The notes under the pieces: model-generated | Seen by the model: only the letters and a program-made list of their open reading frames with translations | Database searches by the model: none | Told to the model about the DNA's origin: nothing | In this document: positions 1-9,955 of the stretch, piece after piece | How positions within the stretch are numbered: the stretch's first letter is position 1 | How the letters are laid out: each line of letters begins with the position of its first letter | Assembly (NCBI GenBank): GCA_051294375.1 | Contig: CM119267.1 | Span: 25,869,293-25,933,292 of the forward strand | DNA length: 64,000 bases | From: Paraspadella gotoi | Lineage: Eukaryota > Chaetognatha | Direction: 5' to 3' | Translations under genes and position numbers: made by a program

Positions 1-66
1 AAAATATAATTTTTCTGTTTATAATTTAATTTTCTTTTCTCAAATTTTTAAGGGCTTTTTTTTTCA

Positions 67-300
67 GAAACTAACTTTAATTTTCCTCGGTACTTTTATA
101 AGTCAATTCGCCACACTTTATTATTTTTTTTAATTGACAATCGCAAAATATAATTTTTCTTTCTGTTTATAATCTAATTTTTGTTTCTCAAATTTTATTT
201 TTTTTAGTATCAAAATTTGTTGCAATCCAGATTTTTCTTATGCGATTGCGACGATCCTTATGCTTTTAAGATTTTTTTTCTCAGTGACTGCGTCTGCTGA
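67..300 (+). repeat. AT-rich direct repeat, left copy
   Basis: This T-rich stretch recurs almost unchanged at about 3308-3510. Shared landmarks in the same order are the phrase around 'aactaactttaattttcctc', a 'ttgacaatc' block, 'gtatcaaaatttgt', and 'gcgacgatccttatgctttt'. The two copies bracket the DIRS-like element, spaced about 3.24 kb apart. They may be an older dispersed repeat, or a duplication of flanking DNA that arose with or after the insertion. A third partial copy of the same words lies at 300-480. No coding potential is seen. Confidence 0.7.
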
Positions 301-504
301 TCAGTTTTTTTTTGTTTTTTTTGACAATGAAAATTTTTTTTCCTTTTTTTTTTAAAAAACTGTAACTTTAATTTTTTTCAGTACTTAATTATTTTTTTTA
401 TTGACAATTGCAAAAAAGAATTTTTCTTTCTGTTTATAAATTAATTTTCTTTTCTCAAATTTTGTTTTCTGCTGATCAGTTTATTTGACAATGACAATTC
501 TCAA

Positions 505-694
505 TACGAAACCCACCCACCGCATTAGCCTTTTGTCTCCCCCAAAAGGCGAGACACCGCGCTGTGACCAGACATGAAAAACAGAAAACAAAAGACAAAC
601 GAAAAAGTCTCCCGGCCTCAGCGCTGCCGCAGGGCCCAGTCCCGACGCTGCGACAATTCTGTCAAAGTGCTGCTGCGCCGGGGGACGCGTCACT
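505..694 (+). repeat. Left inverted terminal repeat of the DIRS-like element
   Basis: This stretch reads as the reverse complement of 3066-3245. It includes the 'ccttttgtctcccccaaaag' block near 531, the 'tgctgctgcgccgggggacg' block near 670 and the terminal 'cgtcact' at 691. The repeats run in opposite orientation, unlike LTRs. Confidence 0.8.
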
Positions 695-837
695 TATTTT
701 TTCGCGCTCTATGTGATCAGTCGCCTCCTCCGCCTAGGGCGTTGTCTCCCGTTACCTAGGGTACGGCGCCTCGGGCCGCGCGCGCAGGGGCGCCGCAACC
801 CGGCACCAGTGGGGCCGGTTTGGGGGGTGGACAGCCA

Positions 838-975
838 ATGCGTAGTCTTGTGAAGAGAGCGCAGTCGGCTGGAGGCCTGGAAGCTTTCGCGGATTACTTG
901 AAGGACACCCTCGACGGGTTTCGCAAGGAGATGCAGGATTCGCTTCATCGGGAGATGGAGGATTTCCGCCGGTGA
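838..975 (+). pseudogene. Short gag-like ORF of the DIRS-like element
   Basis: An ATG at 838 opens a 45-residue frame ending at TGA 973-975. The peptide is basic and helical, with the stretch AFADYLKDTLDGFRKEM followed by an acidic/basic heptad-like run. Its place between the left terminal repeat and the reverse transcriptase suits the start of a DIRS Gag. The frame is followed by T-rich non-coding sequence and a hairpin at 1084-1166, so the rest of the gag is missing or displaced (basic ORF pieces continue at about 1300-1598). No function can be expected from it. Confidence 0.45.
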
Positions 976-1083
976 GCGTTTACAATTTATTTTTTATTTG
1001 CCCCTCCATCGAATTTTTTGTTTCTTTTTTCTTTCTTTCTCTTTTTTTTTTTCACACCTCGCGTTTTTCTCGTTACTGAGGCT

Positions 1084-1166
1084 AATGTGGGGGGGGTTTT
1101 GTATAGAGAATCTTTAATTCTGAATGGAATTATGATTCTTATCAAAACCCCTCCCACATTCTCCCA
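1084..1166. repeat. Internal hairpin complementary to the element's right end
   Basis: The two halves of this stretch are complementary (arms beginning 'aatgtgggggg' and ending 'aaacccctcccacatt'). Its second half, read on the minus strand, also matches 3222-3276, next to the right terminal repeat (shared 'gataagaatcataattccat'). DIRS elements carry an internal complementary region that matches the element's ends and templates circularisation. This could be that region in an unusual, left-hand position, or a small foldback insertion. Confidence 0.6.
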
Positions 1167-1869
1167 CCGCCGCCCCTTTTGCCTCCGGGCGGGTGTGGTT
1201 CGGTTTTCGTTTTTGTAGTGTGTTTGGAAGGTGAAAATATTTTTTGATTTTATTATTTTTTTTTGGAGAGACAAAAAAAGGGAGGGGGACTGCGTTCAAC
1301 TCGGCGCTGTTGGATATTCGACGTTGTTTTGTCGAAGGCGTCGCCCGACCTTCGTGGGACGCTGCAGGACGCCGCGCCTTCCGAGAGGTTTTTCTTCGGG
1401 AACCGCTCAAATCAAGTGTCTTCAGCGGTCAACGCCTCTTTGATCTGCTGCGCCGCTCGCCCTCGCCATTTTGAAGATCGTTGTGATCGTTTCAAGGCGA
1501 CGAAGACCAATTTTAAGCCGTGGAAAGGCGGCAAAAAGCCCTATTCCTTCAAGATGTCGGGAAACGGGCAGGGCAAGGGCGCCAAGCCCGCAAAATGAAG
1601 GGTTTCTTCGACGCCGCAGTCGCTGTCTCGTCCGACTGCAGGAGTCATTCAGGACCGGATTTCGCCCTTGGATTCGATTTTTGATCAGTCGGCACTTCTC
1701 CCTCACCTCCCAGTAAGAGGGAGGCTGCGTCATTTTCACTCTTTTTTGAAGGAGCTCGTCGGGGAGGATTCACCGATCCTGACGAACATCTCGGGCTTCA
1801 GGATCGCTGGCGCAGAGGCGATCCCTACAAGACTCCTTCACCCTTCCGACGCGACGCCGTCTTTTGGCA

Positions 1870-2525
1870 AGGACGCCGCGGTCGAGGCAGAGATTTCTGC
1901 CGCCTTGAAGAAGGGGGCGATAGAGGAGGTGGATGCCTCCCCGGGTTTTTACTCCAGGAACTTTCTTGTGCCAAAAAAGGATGGAGGCTGGAGACCGATT
2001 CTCAATTTAAAGCGTCTCAACGCCGCCTTCCTCTCGCCTGAAATACTTCCATATGGAGGGCTTCAACATCAGGAGGATGTTTCGGCGGGGGGATTGGGGC
2101 GCCTTGATCGACCTCCGCGACGCCTCCCTTCCTCCCGCTGAACGAGGATCACCGGCGTTTTTGTCGTTTCATTTGGAGGGGTCGGATCTTCCAGTAGAAG
2201 GTTCTTCCTTTTGGTTTGGCGACGGGCCCGTGGCTCTTCACAAAGACGACGCGCCCTCTTGTCCAGTGGCTCAGGCAGAGAGGCATCCGCTGCCTCTTCT
2301 ATATCGACGACATTCTCATTCTGGGTTCGTCAGAGGAATGCTGTCAGGCGACGTTGAAGGCGGTCCAGCTTCTCTTGAACGTAGGATTCATTCTCCACCG
2401 GGAGAAATTGAGTCTAGCTCCGTCTCAGTCCTTCGACTTCTTCGGTTTTCACTGGGACGGACAGCTTCACCGGATCTCACTCCCGCCTTCCAAGTTGGAA
2501 TCGATCCGGAGTTTGGCTTCCTCCA
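1870..2525 (+). pseudogene. DIRS-type reverse transcriptase, frameshifted
   Basis: Three overlapping frames together give a retroelement reverse transcriptase. The first (to about 2040) has KKGAIEEV followed by FLVPKKDGGWRPILNLK, the typical entry to fingers motifs 1-2. The second (from about 2053) has ALIDLRDA, equivalent to the first catalytic aspartate motif. The third has FYIDDILIL at about 2297-2323, the YxDD active site, then a thumb-like FDFFGFHWDG at about 2429. The frame changes show that the copy is inactive. The closest family types by motif are DIRS and Ty3-like RTs; the terminal repeats and recombinase tail decide for DIRS. Confidence 0.85.
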
Positions 2526-2769
2526 TTAACGCACCTTCCTCCGACCTGAGCAGTCTTTCAGTTTCTCGGACACGTCACGGCAGCCTCCCTCGCTGTCCCG
2601 CTTTTCCGTTGCCGCTCCGCACGGATTCAGTCGAACGTCAACCGTGTTTATCGCTCCGAAGCGGATCTTGATCGCCCGATGCCGTTGGATGCTTCGACGC
2701 GGGAGGAGCTGGAGTGGTGCCGGTCACTTCGCTTGGAGGACTGCGTCGCGCCAGTGGACTATCTACTTC

Positions 2770-2900
2770 TGGAGGACTGCACACACGTAGTGACAACGGA
2801 CGCCTCACAGGAGGGTTGGGGCATCCTCTTCCAGGGAGAGCTTCTCCAGGGGACCTGGAAGGCTTATCTTTGGCGCCTCAACGTTTTGCGGCATTACTAA
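2770..2900 (+). pseudogene. RNase H fragment of the DIRS-like element
   Basis: The frame starting at 2679 contains VVTTDASQEGWGILFQG, the first RNase H catalytic aspartate motif (TDAS), and then a short helix ending WRLNVLRHY, similar to the LNxLE motif in DIRS/Ty3 RNase H. The domain then stops at 2900, so it lacks the later catalytic residues. The deletion that removed the rest also removed most of the recombinase. Confidence 0.7.
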
Positions 2901-2929
2901 TGGCGCTATTTTTGGAGGCGGATGTTGAC

Positions 2930-3067
2930 GCTCCGGCAGTCTCGGAAGCCTTTGCTCGCGGCGTCAATCTCGGCGTCATCCTCAGGGCCGGAGACTGGTC
3001 CGGAGACCAGACGTTCTACTGTAGGGACGTCTCGTGGGGCGCTTCGGTTGGCGTTTCTCGGGACTAG
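2930..3067 (+). pseudogene. C-terminal remnant of a tyrosine recombinase
   Basis: In the frame ending at 3067 the residues VNLGVILRAGDWSGDQTFY resemble the end of DIRS/Ngaro tyrosine recombinases, where a conserved Gly-x-Trp is followed by a Thr-Phe and the nucleophilic tyrosine. Only the last 45 or so residues remain. This fragment abuts the right inverted terminal repeat, as expected for the last ORF of a DIRS element. Confidence 0.6.
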
Positions 3068-3245
3068 TGACGCGTCCCCCAGCGCAGCAGCACTTCGACA
3101 GAGTCGTCGCAGCGTGGGGACTGGACCCTGCGGCATCGCCGAGGCCGGGAGACTTTTCGTTTGTTTTTTGTTTTTCATATCTGGTCACAGCGCGGTGTCT
3201 CGCCTTTTGGGGGAGACAAAAGGCTAATGTGGGGGCGGTTTCGAT
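3066..3245 (-). repeat. Right inverted terminal repeat of the DIRS-like element
   Basis: This is the reverse complement of 505-694, starting 'agtgacgcgtccccc' and ending in the 'ggctaatgtgggggcggttt' block. It is immediately downstream of the recombinase remnant. Confidence 0.8.
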
Positions 3246-3307
3246 AAGAATCATAATTCCATTCAGAATTAAAGATTGACAATGACCAAAAAAAAACTTT
3301 TTTTTTT

Positions 3308-3510
3308 TTTCAGAAACTAACTTTAATTTTCCTCGATACTTTATTATTTTTTTTAATTGACAATCACAGAATATAATTTTTCTTTCTGTTTATAAATTTT
3401 TTTTCCCCTCAAATTTATTTTTTTTTCAGTATCAAAATTTGTCATCAGTCCAGATTTTTCTTATGCGTTTGCGACGATCCTTATGCTTTTAAGATTTTTT
3501 TATTTATTTA
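3308..3510 (+). repeat. AT-rich direct repeat, right copy
   Basis: Partner of 67-300 on the other side of the DIRS-like element, with the same word order and a few percent mismatch. It ends just before the acceptor of UBL3 exon 2. Confidence 0.7.
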
Positions 3511-3546
3511 TTTTTTTATTTTTTTATTTATTTTTTTTTTATATAG

Positions 3547-6351
3547 ATCAACCTAAAGCTTATCCTCGTCTCTGGCAAAACAAAGGAGTACCTTTTTAAC
3601 CCAAACGATTCCGCTGGCGATATTGCTCAATTCGTATTTGACCATTGGCCACCAGGTAATCGGTTGGATGTAAAATAAGTATGGTTATAAATAAATAAAT
3701 CTATAAATTTTTAAATTTGTCAAAACGTTTTACTTTTTTTTTCCATATTTTTTTGACATGCTTAACGTTTTTCTGATTTCTTCACGCCTTCAATACCCTT
3801 CAAGATTGATAATAAAACTAAATTCCCTTTATAAAGGTTGTTATAGTTAAAATAAAATTATCAATACAATTCAACTCATTGATGTCTTGCTTTGTAGAAT
3901 ATGAAGCCAGCTATGTAATTTTTAAAAATTTTATTATGATAAACAAGCAATGGGTTAAACTTTTTGTTTCCAGTTGAAGATAATGAAAAAGGACGATTTT
4001 TTTTCACAGTCAAAAAGGTAGACGTCCAAGCTGTTTATATCTAACTGAATCAAATTTTTAATTTATCATTTTTCATATTTAAAAAAACATTTTTCATACT
4101 TATTGTTTTTTACTTGAAATGTAAATAAAATGCAAATTTAGGTAGTAAAAAAACTTTAATAGTAATCAAAATATAATTTGGTTTTTCTTTTTTCATAATC
4201 CAAAAGGGGAAAAAATTTTTATACAGAAGGCTTCATAATATAAAATGAGGTACCCCTTTTTTGTGACCAGAATCCGTTCCCACCAAACTACCCGATCGAA
4301 TTTCATGAAATTTTACAAATACAGTCCTAATCACGATATAAATGGAACTATCGAGGCAAATTTTGATATTCAACCCCTGACAAGAGATACAATACATGAA
4401 TTTAAAAACAAAAGTTGAAGATGAAGAGACAGTAATTATTGTTATGTGTTAGTGACAGAACCGTTCAATGTAAGCAGTCCCTGAGCTTCGGATCCGGCTG
4501 TAACACCATGTTACAGGCGGGTTAAGCGCCCCGTCCCTCTTAACTGCTAGGCGACCACCGGGCGAGAACCCCGGACCTTTGGGTTGGGAGGCGAATGACT
4601 TGCCTCCGGCACCAATGGCCGCTGATGAACGGTTGGTGGATTTGATGAGCGGGGTTTTCCGTCAGTTGCTCAGTGCTCACCCTTCTGAGAGTATCTATAT
4701 CGTAGGATTTCATGAGTCTTTAGAGATCAAGAACTGGAGGTAAGCAAAAGACAAGCATTGGTTATAGATAGAAACAACAACGATCTCTCAGGTAAGCTCA
4801 ACCTAGCCACTATTCGAGTAACATGAAACGCGTAAATCAATAACTATATAAATAAAAACCCCGACGATGGCCAACTAACATTAATGCGATCTGTATGAAA
4901 TAGAATCATGATTAATCAGAGCAATGAAATAACAATAAACTGTATTGTTTATAGACAAATATTGATTGTTTATATTTTTAAACGGTTTTACAAAAGGCGA
5001 ATAAGAACGACAGATCATGACGAGAGTTTATGTCCAACAGATTTTAGTCCACCATAAAGAAAATTTTTTCTTCATCTCGAGACATATCACTATGGGATGT
5101 ACCCATCGTATAACTCATTTATGGCTTTTGCTTGAAGAAATCAGAGAAACTTTTCCTTCTTTTATTTAAATAGTAAGGACTAGTGCGTCATAAATTTTTT
5201 GTTCATTTAATATTTCACCAACTTGACTTTCAATTATTAAAGTTACAGCATTCGGCTGCTGCTGCAGCTGCTGCAGCAGCAATTTTAAAGCTGCTCGTCA
5301 AATTTCGTCTTTGAGTAGTCGTTTTCAAGCCTCTGTCAAAGTCATATTTGACTTAATATGATAATGGAATATTAATATATGATAGACGAGACTAGTAATT
5401 TTTAGTTTTTGTATAGATTATTTCAAAAAAATAATTTAATTATTTTTTACCTAGCTACAATTAAATTGGGGTAAAACGGAACACCTCTTAGGAAGTATTC
5501 TGTGTTACCTAATATACTTTTTATAAATTGTTAGTGATGATTTACTCAGTAATAATAAGAGTTTGCAACATTTTTTATATAATTAGGTGGAAAAAATTAT
5601 TATACTATTAATAATACAGTAAAAAAATCTATTTTTAGCAATAAAAAAGTTACAAAAGTTTGGAATGGAATTTAACGCCTAAATATGGTTAAAAAATTAG
5701 TAAAAGAAAAAATTAAGATGAAATTAATATAAAAAGAATATGAATACAATTTTTACATTAAAACATTAACTCTCATATGAGGTATCTAGTTAATGGTTAT
5801 TTATTCCAGTCGGTTGGTCATTTAGAGGTCTAGTCTTTAAAATAATAAAACATGATGTATTGCATAACATAATTTAAAGTTTAGTTAAATGTCATCGTCC
5901 TCTCTCCCTTTAAGACTGGACTGACGAAAGCGTGAGTCGGCCGGAGATTTTGCGCTTGATTTATCAAGGTCGATTCCTTCACGGCAACGTCTCTCTCGGC
6001 GCACTTCAACTTCCGCCGGGAAAAACCACCGTAATGCATCTCGTTCCGAGGGAAAATCTGCCCGAGCCCAACAGCCAAGGTGAGCACTTAATTAAAAAAG
6101 AAGTAAAGGAGGCTCAAAGACTAAAAGGCTCATCGGTGAGAGGATCTTGAAAAGTTGCAAGGTTTTGCAAGGTTTTTATTCTCTTCTCTTGGAAAAAAGA
6201 AATGAATAAATGTATTATTTTTACGTGTATATTGCTTGTACCAATTTGTTATTACATTACATAACATTACATTATATTACATTACATTCCATTACAAGGT
6301 TTGAAGAAAAAAGACAAGAGCGGAGAAAGTCGCTGCTGCTGCATCCTATAA
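3547..6351 (+). CDS. UBL3: Ubiquitin-like protein 3 (UBL3/MUB family), 5'-incomplete, 3 exons visible
   Basis: Exons: 3547-3655, 5915-6079 and 6299-6351 (stop 6349-6351), all with GT-AG borders and phases 1 and 1 that match. The first visible exon gives INLKLILVSGKTKEYLFNPN and ends in HWPP; the second gives PEILRLIYQGRFLHGNVSLG then GKTTVMHLVPRENLPEPNSQ; the last gives KSGESRCCCIL and stop. This is the full ubiquitin fold of UBL3 plus its C-terminal CAAX-type box (CCIL), which is prenylated in the family and anchors the protein to membranes. UBL3 acts in sorting proteins to small extracellular vesicles. Only the first few residues with the start codon are missing; that exon should lie upstream of the window, since the family has a short N-terminal lead before INL. 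The DIRS-like element therefore sits in intron 1. Confidence 0.93.
3656..5914. other. UBL3 intron 2 (between visible exons 1 and 2)
   Basis: AT-rich non-coding DNA without convincing ORFs. Besides the dispersed repeat at 4429-4640, a short CAG/CTG-type run (gctgctgctgcagctgctgc) lies at about 5255-5280 and could form a hairpin. Nothing else was recognised. Confidence 0.6.
4429..4640 (-). repeat. Dispersed repeat, possible tRNA-related SINE (copy 1)
   Basis: A GC-rich block in AT-rich UBL3 intron DNA matches 50084-50310 closely (shared 'acagaaccgttcaat', 'cttaactgctaggcg', 'cggacctttgggttgggagg'). Read on the minus strand it contains 'ctagcagttaaga', resembling a pol III A box, and a weaker B-box-like 'ggatccgaagc' further on, so a tRNA-derived SINE is possible. 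The second copy ends in 'gattttagtccaccat', which in this locus occurs at 5041-5056, so copy 1 may extend to 5056 with an internal stretch missing from copy 2. Confidence 0.55.
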
Positions 6352-8140
6352 AAACAAAGCGAGTTGCGGATTGTAAGGCTCGCACCTCGCACGAGGTTTA
6401 GAGAAATAAAAAGTATCAAAACTGAGTGATGATCAAAGTGGAGAGACGTTTTCGCGACGACGACCACGAACGTTTTGATTATCGCTCCTTAGAAACAATC
6501 ATCTTCGTCAAAGAATCCTCTACATCAACCATCAAATCCTTTCTCTAGTCTTCGACTATTCAGTGAATTCAACATGAAATTTGTTTCAACATGGCCAATG
6601 TGTTACGGGTTTTTTACAGTGTATAGGCGTGATTTATTCGTTTGGCTCCTTTCAAGTATTTCAGCCAATGTTTTAAGTTGAGTGCCATGGTCTGTAATTT
6701 TGCAAGAATTTGCAATTTATTTTGGTCGTCCTTAATTAAATACATATGTAATTGACAAAAGTTTAACGTTTTTAGAAGTTTCAAGAAAATGTTAAGTTTG
6801 ATAATTATAATTAAGAGTAATAAATCAAGATATAAATTTCATTTGAAAAATATCTTAAACTTAAAGTGGGTTAATGAATACAATATTGTTGATACCGTTT
6901 ATATTTTAAGATTCGCTAACTTTTTCGCGCTGATTTAGATTACTCATCGTTTGTTCCATTTTGTCTATATCGCGTTTTTCTTTAACACTGTTTGGTAGAT
7001 GGGTTATCTTCGTTTCATTAGTTGTTAAAGTCTACGGTTTGTGCTTTTAGCTTAAATAACTTTATAATTATATCAGTAATCGCTATTATACCATTTAGAC
7101 TAAAGTCGTTATAACTAATGAAATGAAGCTGTATTTGTGTCATTATCGTTTATAACTGTACGTTGCACAATCTCACTACTTGTTTAAATTTGCGTATAAA
7201 TTTTTTTTTATTTGCCCCATTAGTTTCCGTGCGATTTTTAATTTTTAATACACTGGTTGCTGGTGAAAACTAATGAAATTAAACTGCTTTTATGAAAACT
7301 GAAATATAGCTATCAGCAACGTGTAATTTTTTTTCTTTAAAATATTGGCTTCTGGTTTTAAATTAAAATTGTTTTTTTCCCAAATTTATAACAGCACAAT
7401 TTCCTTTCTTGGTCGTTTTGTTATTTGAAGTAAATCTGTTTCATCCCTTCCTCAGCGACGCTTAATATATCTGCAAATTAATTGGCATCCAATCCCAACT
7501 GTTTTATGTATTTTCAAATAGGTTCAGTTAGTATTTTATTTAATTTTCATTAGCTACCGGTTAATATAAGAACAGTTCCAAAGAGGGCAAGTTGTGTTCT
7601 TCCTTTTGCTTTAATAGCTTTTATGGCGAGCTAAGTCAGGGTAATTATTTGAAATTTGACTTCCATAATTGAGTCACAATGCAGTTAGACAAAAATCCCT
7701 AGATATTTTTTTTCGCCATTGAAGATGACATACATATACCGACAAGGTTCTAAATTACTTCCTGCCCTGGTTTTCTAATTAGATATTCTTCATAGGAAGT
7801 CGTCTATTGAAAAATCTAAACCGAAAGGGTTGGAGGGGATAATTTGTTATGAGAAAAAGGTTATTTATGAATCGTTACTGTTAAAGGATAAGAGTATAAT
7901 TTTATGTTTTGTTTCAGGACGAAAATTTTTTGGGGTTAATTTTACTTTCGCCGTCCGTGGTTAGGGGTTGGCATTAAGATGGTTAAGGGTAATTATATAT
8001 GCGTTTTATTTCGAATTCAACAAGGTTGATTCAGTACATACAGGAGCATCAAAACAAAGCTAAGTCTAAAGACAAAACAAAGTAAAAGATTGCGTGAAAA
8101 CTACCACTATAGACAAAAAAGGTTAAAATATTTCAATCAT
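6352..8140. other. Intergenic DNA downstream of UBL3
   Basis: AT-rich sequence that probably contains the UBL3 3' UTR at its start. An AATAAA at about 6405 and a slightly GC-richer stretch to about 6560 are compatible with that. No ORF, RNA gene or recognisable repeat was found between about 6600 and 8140. Confidence 0.5.
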
Positions 8141-8143
8141 TAA

Positions 8144-8256
8144 AGAATGCGATTAATCTTTTGAGAACTAAATTATTCGAACTTTAGTTTAGATCTTAGA
8201 ATTTCTAAGATCTAAAGTTCGAATAATTTAGTTCTCAAAAGATTAACGCATTCTTT
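8144..8256. repeat. Near-perfect inverted repeat (hairpin, about 55-bp arms)
   Basis: The left arm runs from 'aaagaatgcg' through 'ttaatcttttgagaactaaa' to 'agatcttagaa'. The right arm is its reverse complement, ending 'cgcattcttta', with a loop of only a few bases and very few mismatches. Such a short, young palindrome is typical of a foldback MITE or of a structured RNA hairpin; no gene is attached to it. Confidence 0.9.
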
Positions 8257-8372
8257 AATAAAGTTATTTTTACGCTGGTTAAACATGGACCAAATTTGGT
8301 AGGAGTAGCCTAACTCAGTAAGGTGGTTAAGAAATTCGAATCAAGCACCTCAAACGAAAATTTTAACATTTT

Positions 8373-8690
8373 TAGTCGGATCTGCTTATCACAGATCCCG
8401 ACTCTATAATTCACTTTGTCGGTCCGTCGGTCCGCCCCTCAATATTGTCGGGCACACACTTATATCATGTCAGAACATCGAATTAAGATTAATTATGCAA
8501 AAAAAAACGATGTCCGTCCGTCCGTCCTACCTTAGCAAAAAACTCCAATTACTCGTGATTGGAATCCAATTTGGATGGATGGATTGGTATGAAATTTTGT
8601 GTGTGGGTAGGATGTATTTTTTTGGTGATAACTGGTGATAAATAAAAGCTTTTTTTGGTGATAACTGGTGATTACGATGTATTTCTCTAT
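8373..8690 (+). repeat. Dispersed repeat family A, 5' end copy
   Basis: It begins 'ttagtcggatctgcttatca' and forms a terminal hairpin (gtcggatctgc ... agatcccgac), followed by 'gtcgggcac', a 'gtccgtccgtccgt' microsatellite and 'ggatggatggattgg'. Other copies begin at 44626, 45597 and 47708, with internal pieces at 53866, 55030, 57925 and 59100. Full copies end in 'gcagatccgacattgtttgc' followed by 'tcaaacttgtt'. No protein is encoded, so the family is non-autonomous. Confidence 0.8.
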
Positions 8691-8858
8691 GTATTTGCTC
8701 TAATACATCAAAGATTACGCATTGTTAAGTTGAATGACCTTTCCTCTTAAAAACGATTTTAATATCATTGTTGTTAAGGTCTTAAATTTTCTTTTCTGTA
8801 ATAAGCATAAGCCTCCAGAGCGTATTCAACTCCGGGATCGCCCCTTCACTCTTTAAAG

Positions 8859-9077
8859 TTGAGAATTGAAAAGGCAGATGCATGGCATTGGCATGAGGGG
8901 AGTGCGGTAGTCGAGGAACAAATTCTTCCCAATTCTCGCCGAGTTGAAAATTGGATTTTCAATTTGGAACAAAAGAACCGAATTGATTCGAAGACGTCGA
9001 CCACTGGCGCTCCCTTAGTTTTTCTCTATTCCTATTCGCACAATACGACTTTCTCTAAATACTATTTCAATGATTAA
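8859..9077 (+). other. Unassigned 72-residue ORF
   Basis: This ORF is somewhat GC-richer than its surroundings and has a middle part (VVEEQILPNSRRVENWIF) that does not look like low-complexity translation. No family was recognised. There is no clear start context and no matching neighbouring exon. It could be an exon fragment, a decayed element or chance. Confidence 0.2.
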
Positions 9078-9390
9078 GTAAACCAAATTTTCTTACAGAA
9101 TTAAATTTTTTAATACATTTGATTTACTCGTTTTTTCATTATGCAGGTTTTCCCACTTTGGCAGCTTTGATGTCATTTTTTTTTTCACGATCTCGGTTTT
9201 TCTTTTCAAGTCATTAGTCATGATTTCTTCTTGTCTCGAATACGTGTCCACTAGAGTGGAGCACTCAAGAACAAAAAAATTATTTGAATGATCGAACAAT
9301 GATATTTAGATGTGAGATAGTATGATTAATTAGTACAAAAAATATTTTGATCATATTATCTCGGGAACAGAATAGTGAAATATATATATT

Positions 9391-9748
9391 TGTAGTAATA
9401 TCCTTATAAAATAGTAAATTTTAAAAATAATTTTTATAAAACTTTTAATAAAGATTCAGATTCTCATAAAAATTTGAATCAAAAATATAAAATATGTTAT
9501 CAAAAATTCTGTCATCTTCAATGTTTAAATAAAAAAAAGGTGAAAATTCCTGACTTTTTTATTCTCTGTAGTAGAAACTTATATATGTTAAAACGTTTTA
9601 GTCATTTTTTGTGATCTAAACATTAAAATATCATATAACAATATTTATAAAAGTTTCTTAGTTTTTTACAGCGAATCCAAAACAGTTCTTAAAAATAAAA
9701 AAAAATTATTTTGAAATTTGACGATTTTATAAGGATATTACTACATAA
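9391..9748. mobile_element. MITE with about 45-bp terminal inverted repeats
   Basis: The left end 'gtagtaatatccttataaaa' is mirrored by 'ttttataaggatattactac' at about 9728-9747, and the complementarity continues inwards into 'aaaataattttt'. The element is 0.36 kb, AT-rich and non-coding, as in miniature inverted-repeat transposable elements. It lies about 210 bp upstream of the DNMT2 start. Confidence 0.75.
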
Positions 9749-9951
9749 ATAATTGAATTTGCTATACTGTTATGCTAAAACAATTTTTAAAAGGATTTAA
9801 AATTCATTAATTATATGTCCATAGGCAGCAAAATAATGTTCAATCACTCAATCTTTTCATCACTCCACCCTCGTGTCCACTGTCCATTTCTTTAATTTCG
9901 TTAGTTATTTCAATTTTCTTTTTTTAAAACTCAAAATATTTCAAGTTTCGC

Positions 9952-9953
9952 AG
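9952..9953 (+). promoter_or_regulatory. Acceptor-like AG just before the DNMT2 start
   Basis: The sequence 'tttctttttttaaaac...tttcgcag' ends two bases before the ATG at 9956. As DNMT2 has no other exon in sight, this AG is either the end of an intron in the 5' UTR or a trans-splice acceptor for a spliced leader. Confidence 0.4.
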
Positions 9954-9955
9954 AA

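Larger units (their letters stand above)
488..3280 (+). mobile_element. Degenerate DIRS-like (tyrosine-recombinase) retrotransposon with inverted terminal repeats
   Basis: Long inverted terminal repeats are present: about 505-694 is the reverse complement of about 3066-3245, with some mismatches (shared words 'gtgacgcgtccccc', 'ggtctcgccttttgggggag'-like). Between them lie, in order, a small gag-like ORF (838-975), a reverse transcriptase broken across frames (about 1870-2520), an RNase H fragment (about 2780-2890) and the tail of a tyrosine recombinase (about 2930-3050). Inverted terminal repeats with RT, RNase H and tyrosine recombinase are diagnostic of the DIRS order. At 2.8 kb the copy is about half the usual length and has multiple frame breaks, so it is a dead, internally deleted copy. 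It lies in the intron upstream of UBL3 exon 2, in the gene's orientation. Confidence 0.85.

Noticed and set aside
987-1410. Lysine-rich minus-strand ORFs in the DIRS-like element
   Set aside because: They result from T-rich runs and overlap the hairpin; the element's protein motifs are all on the plus strand.
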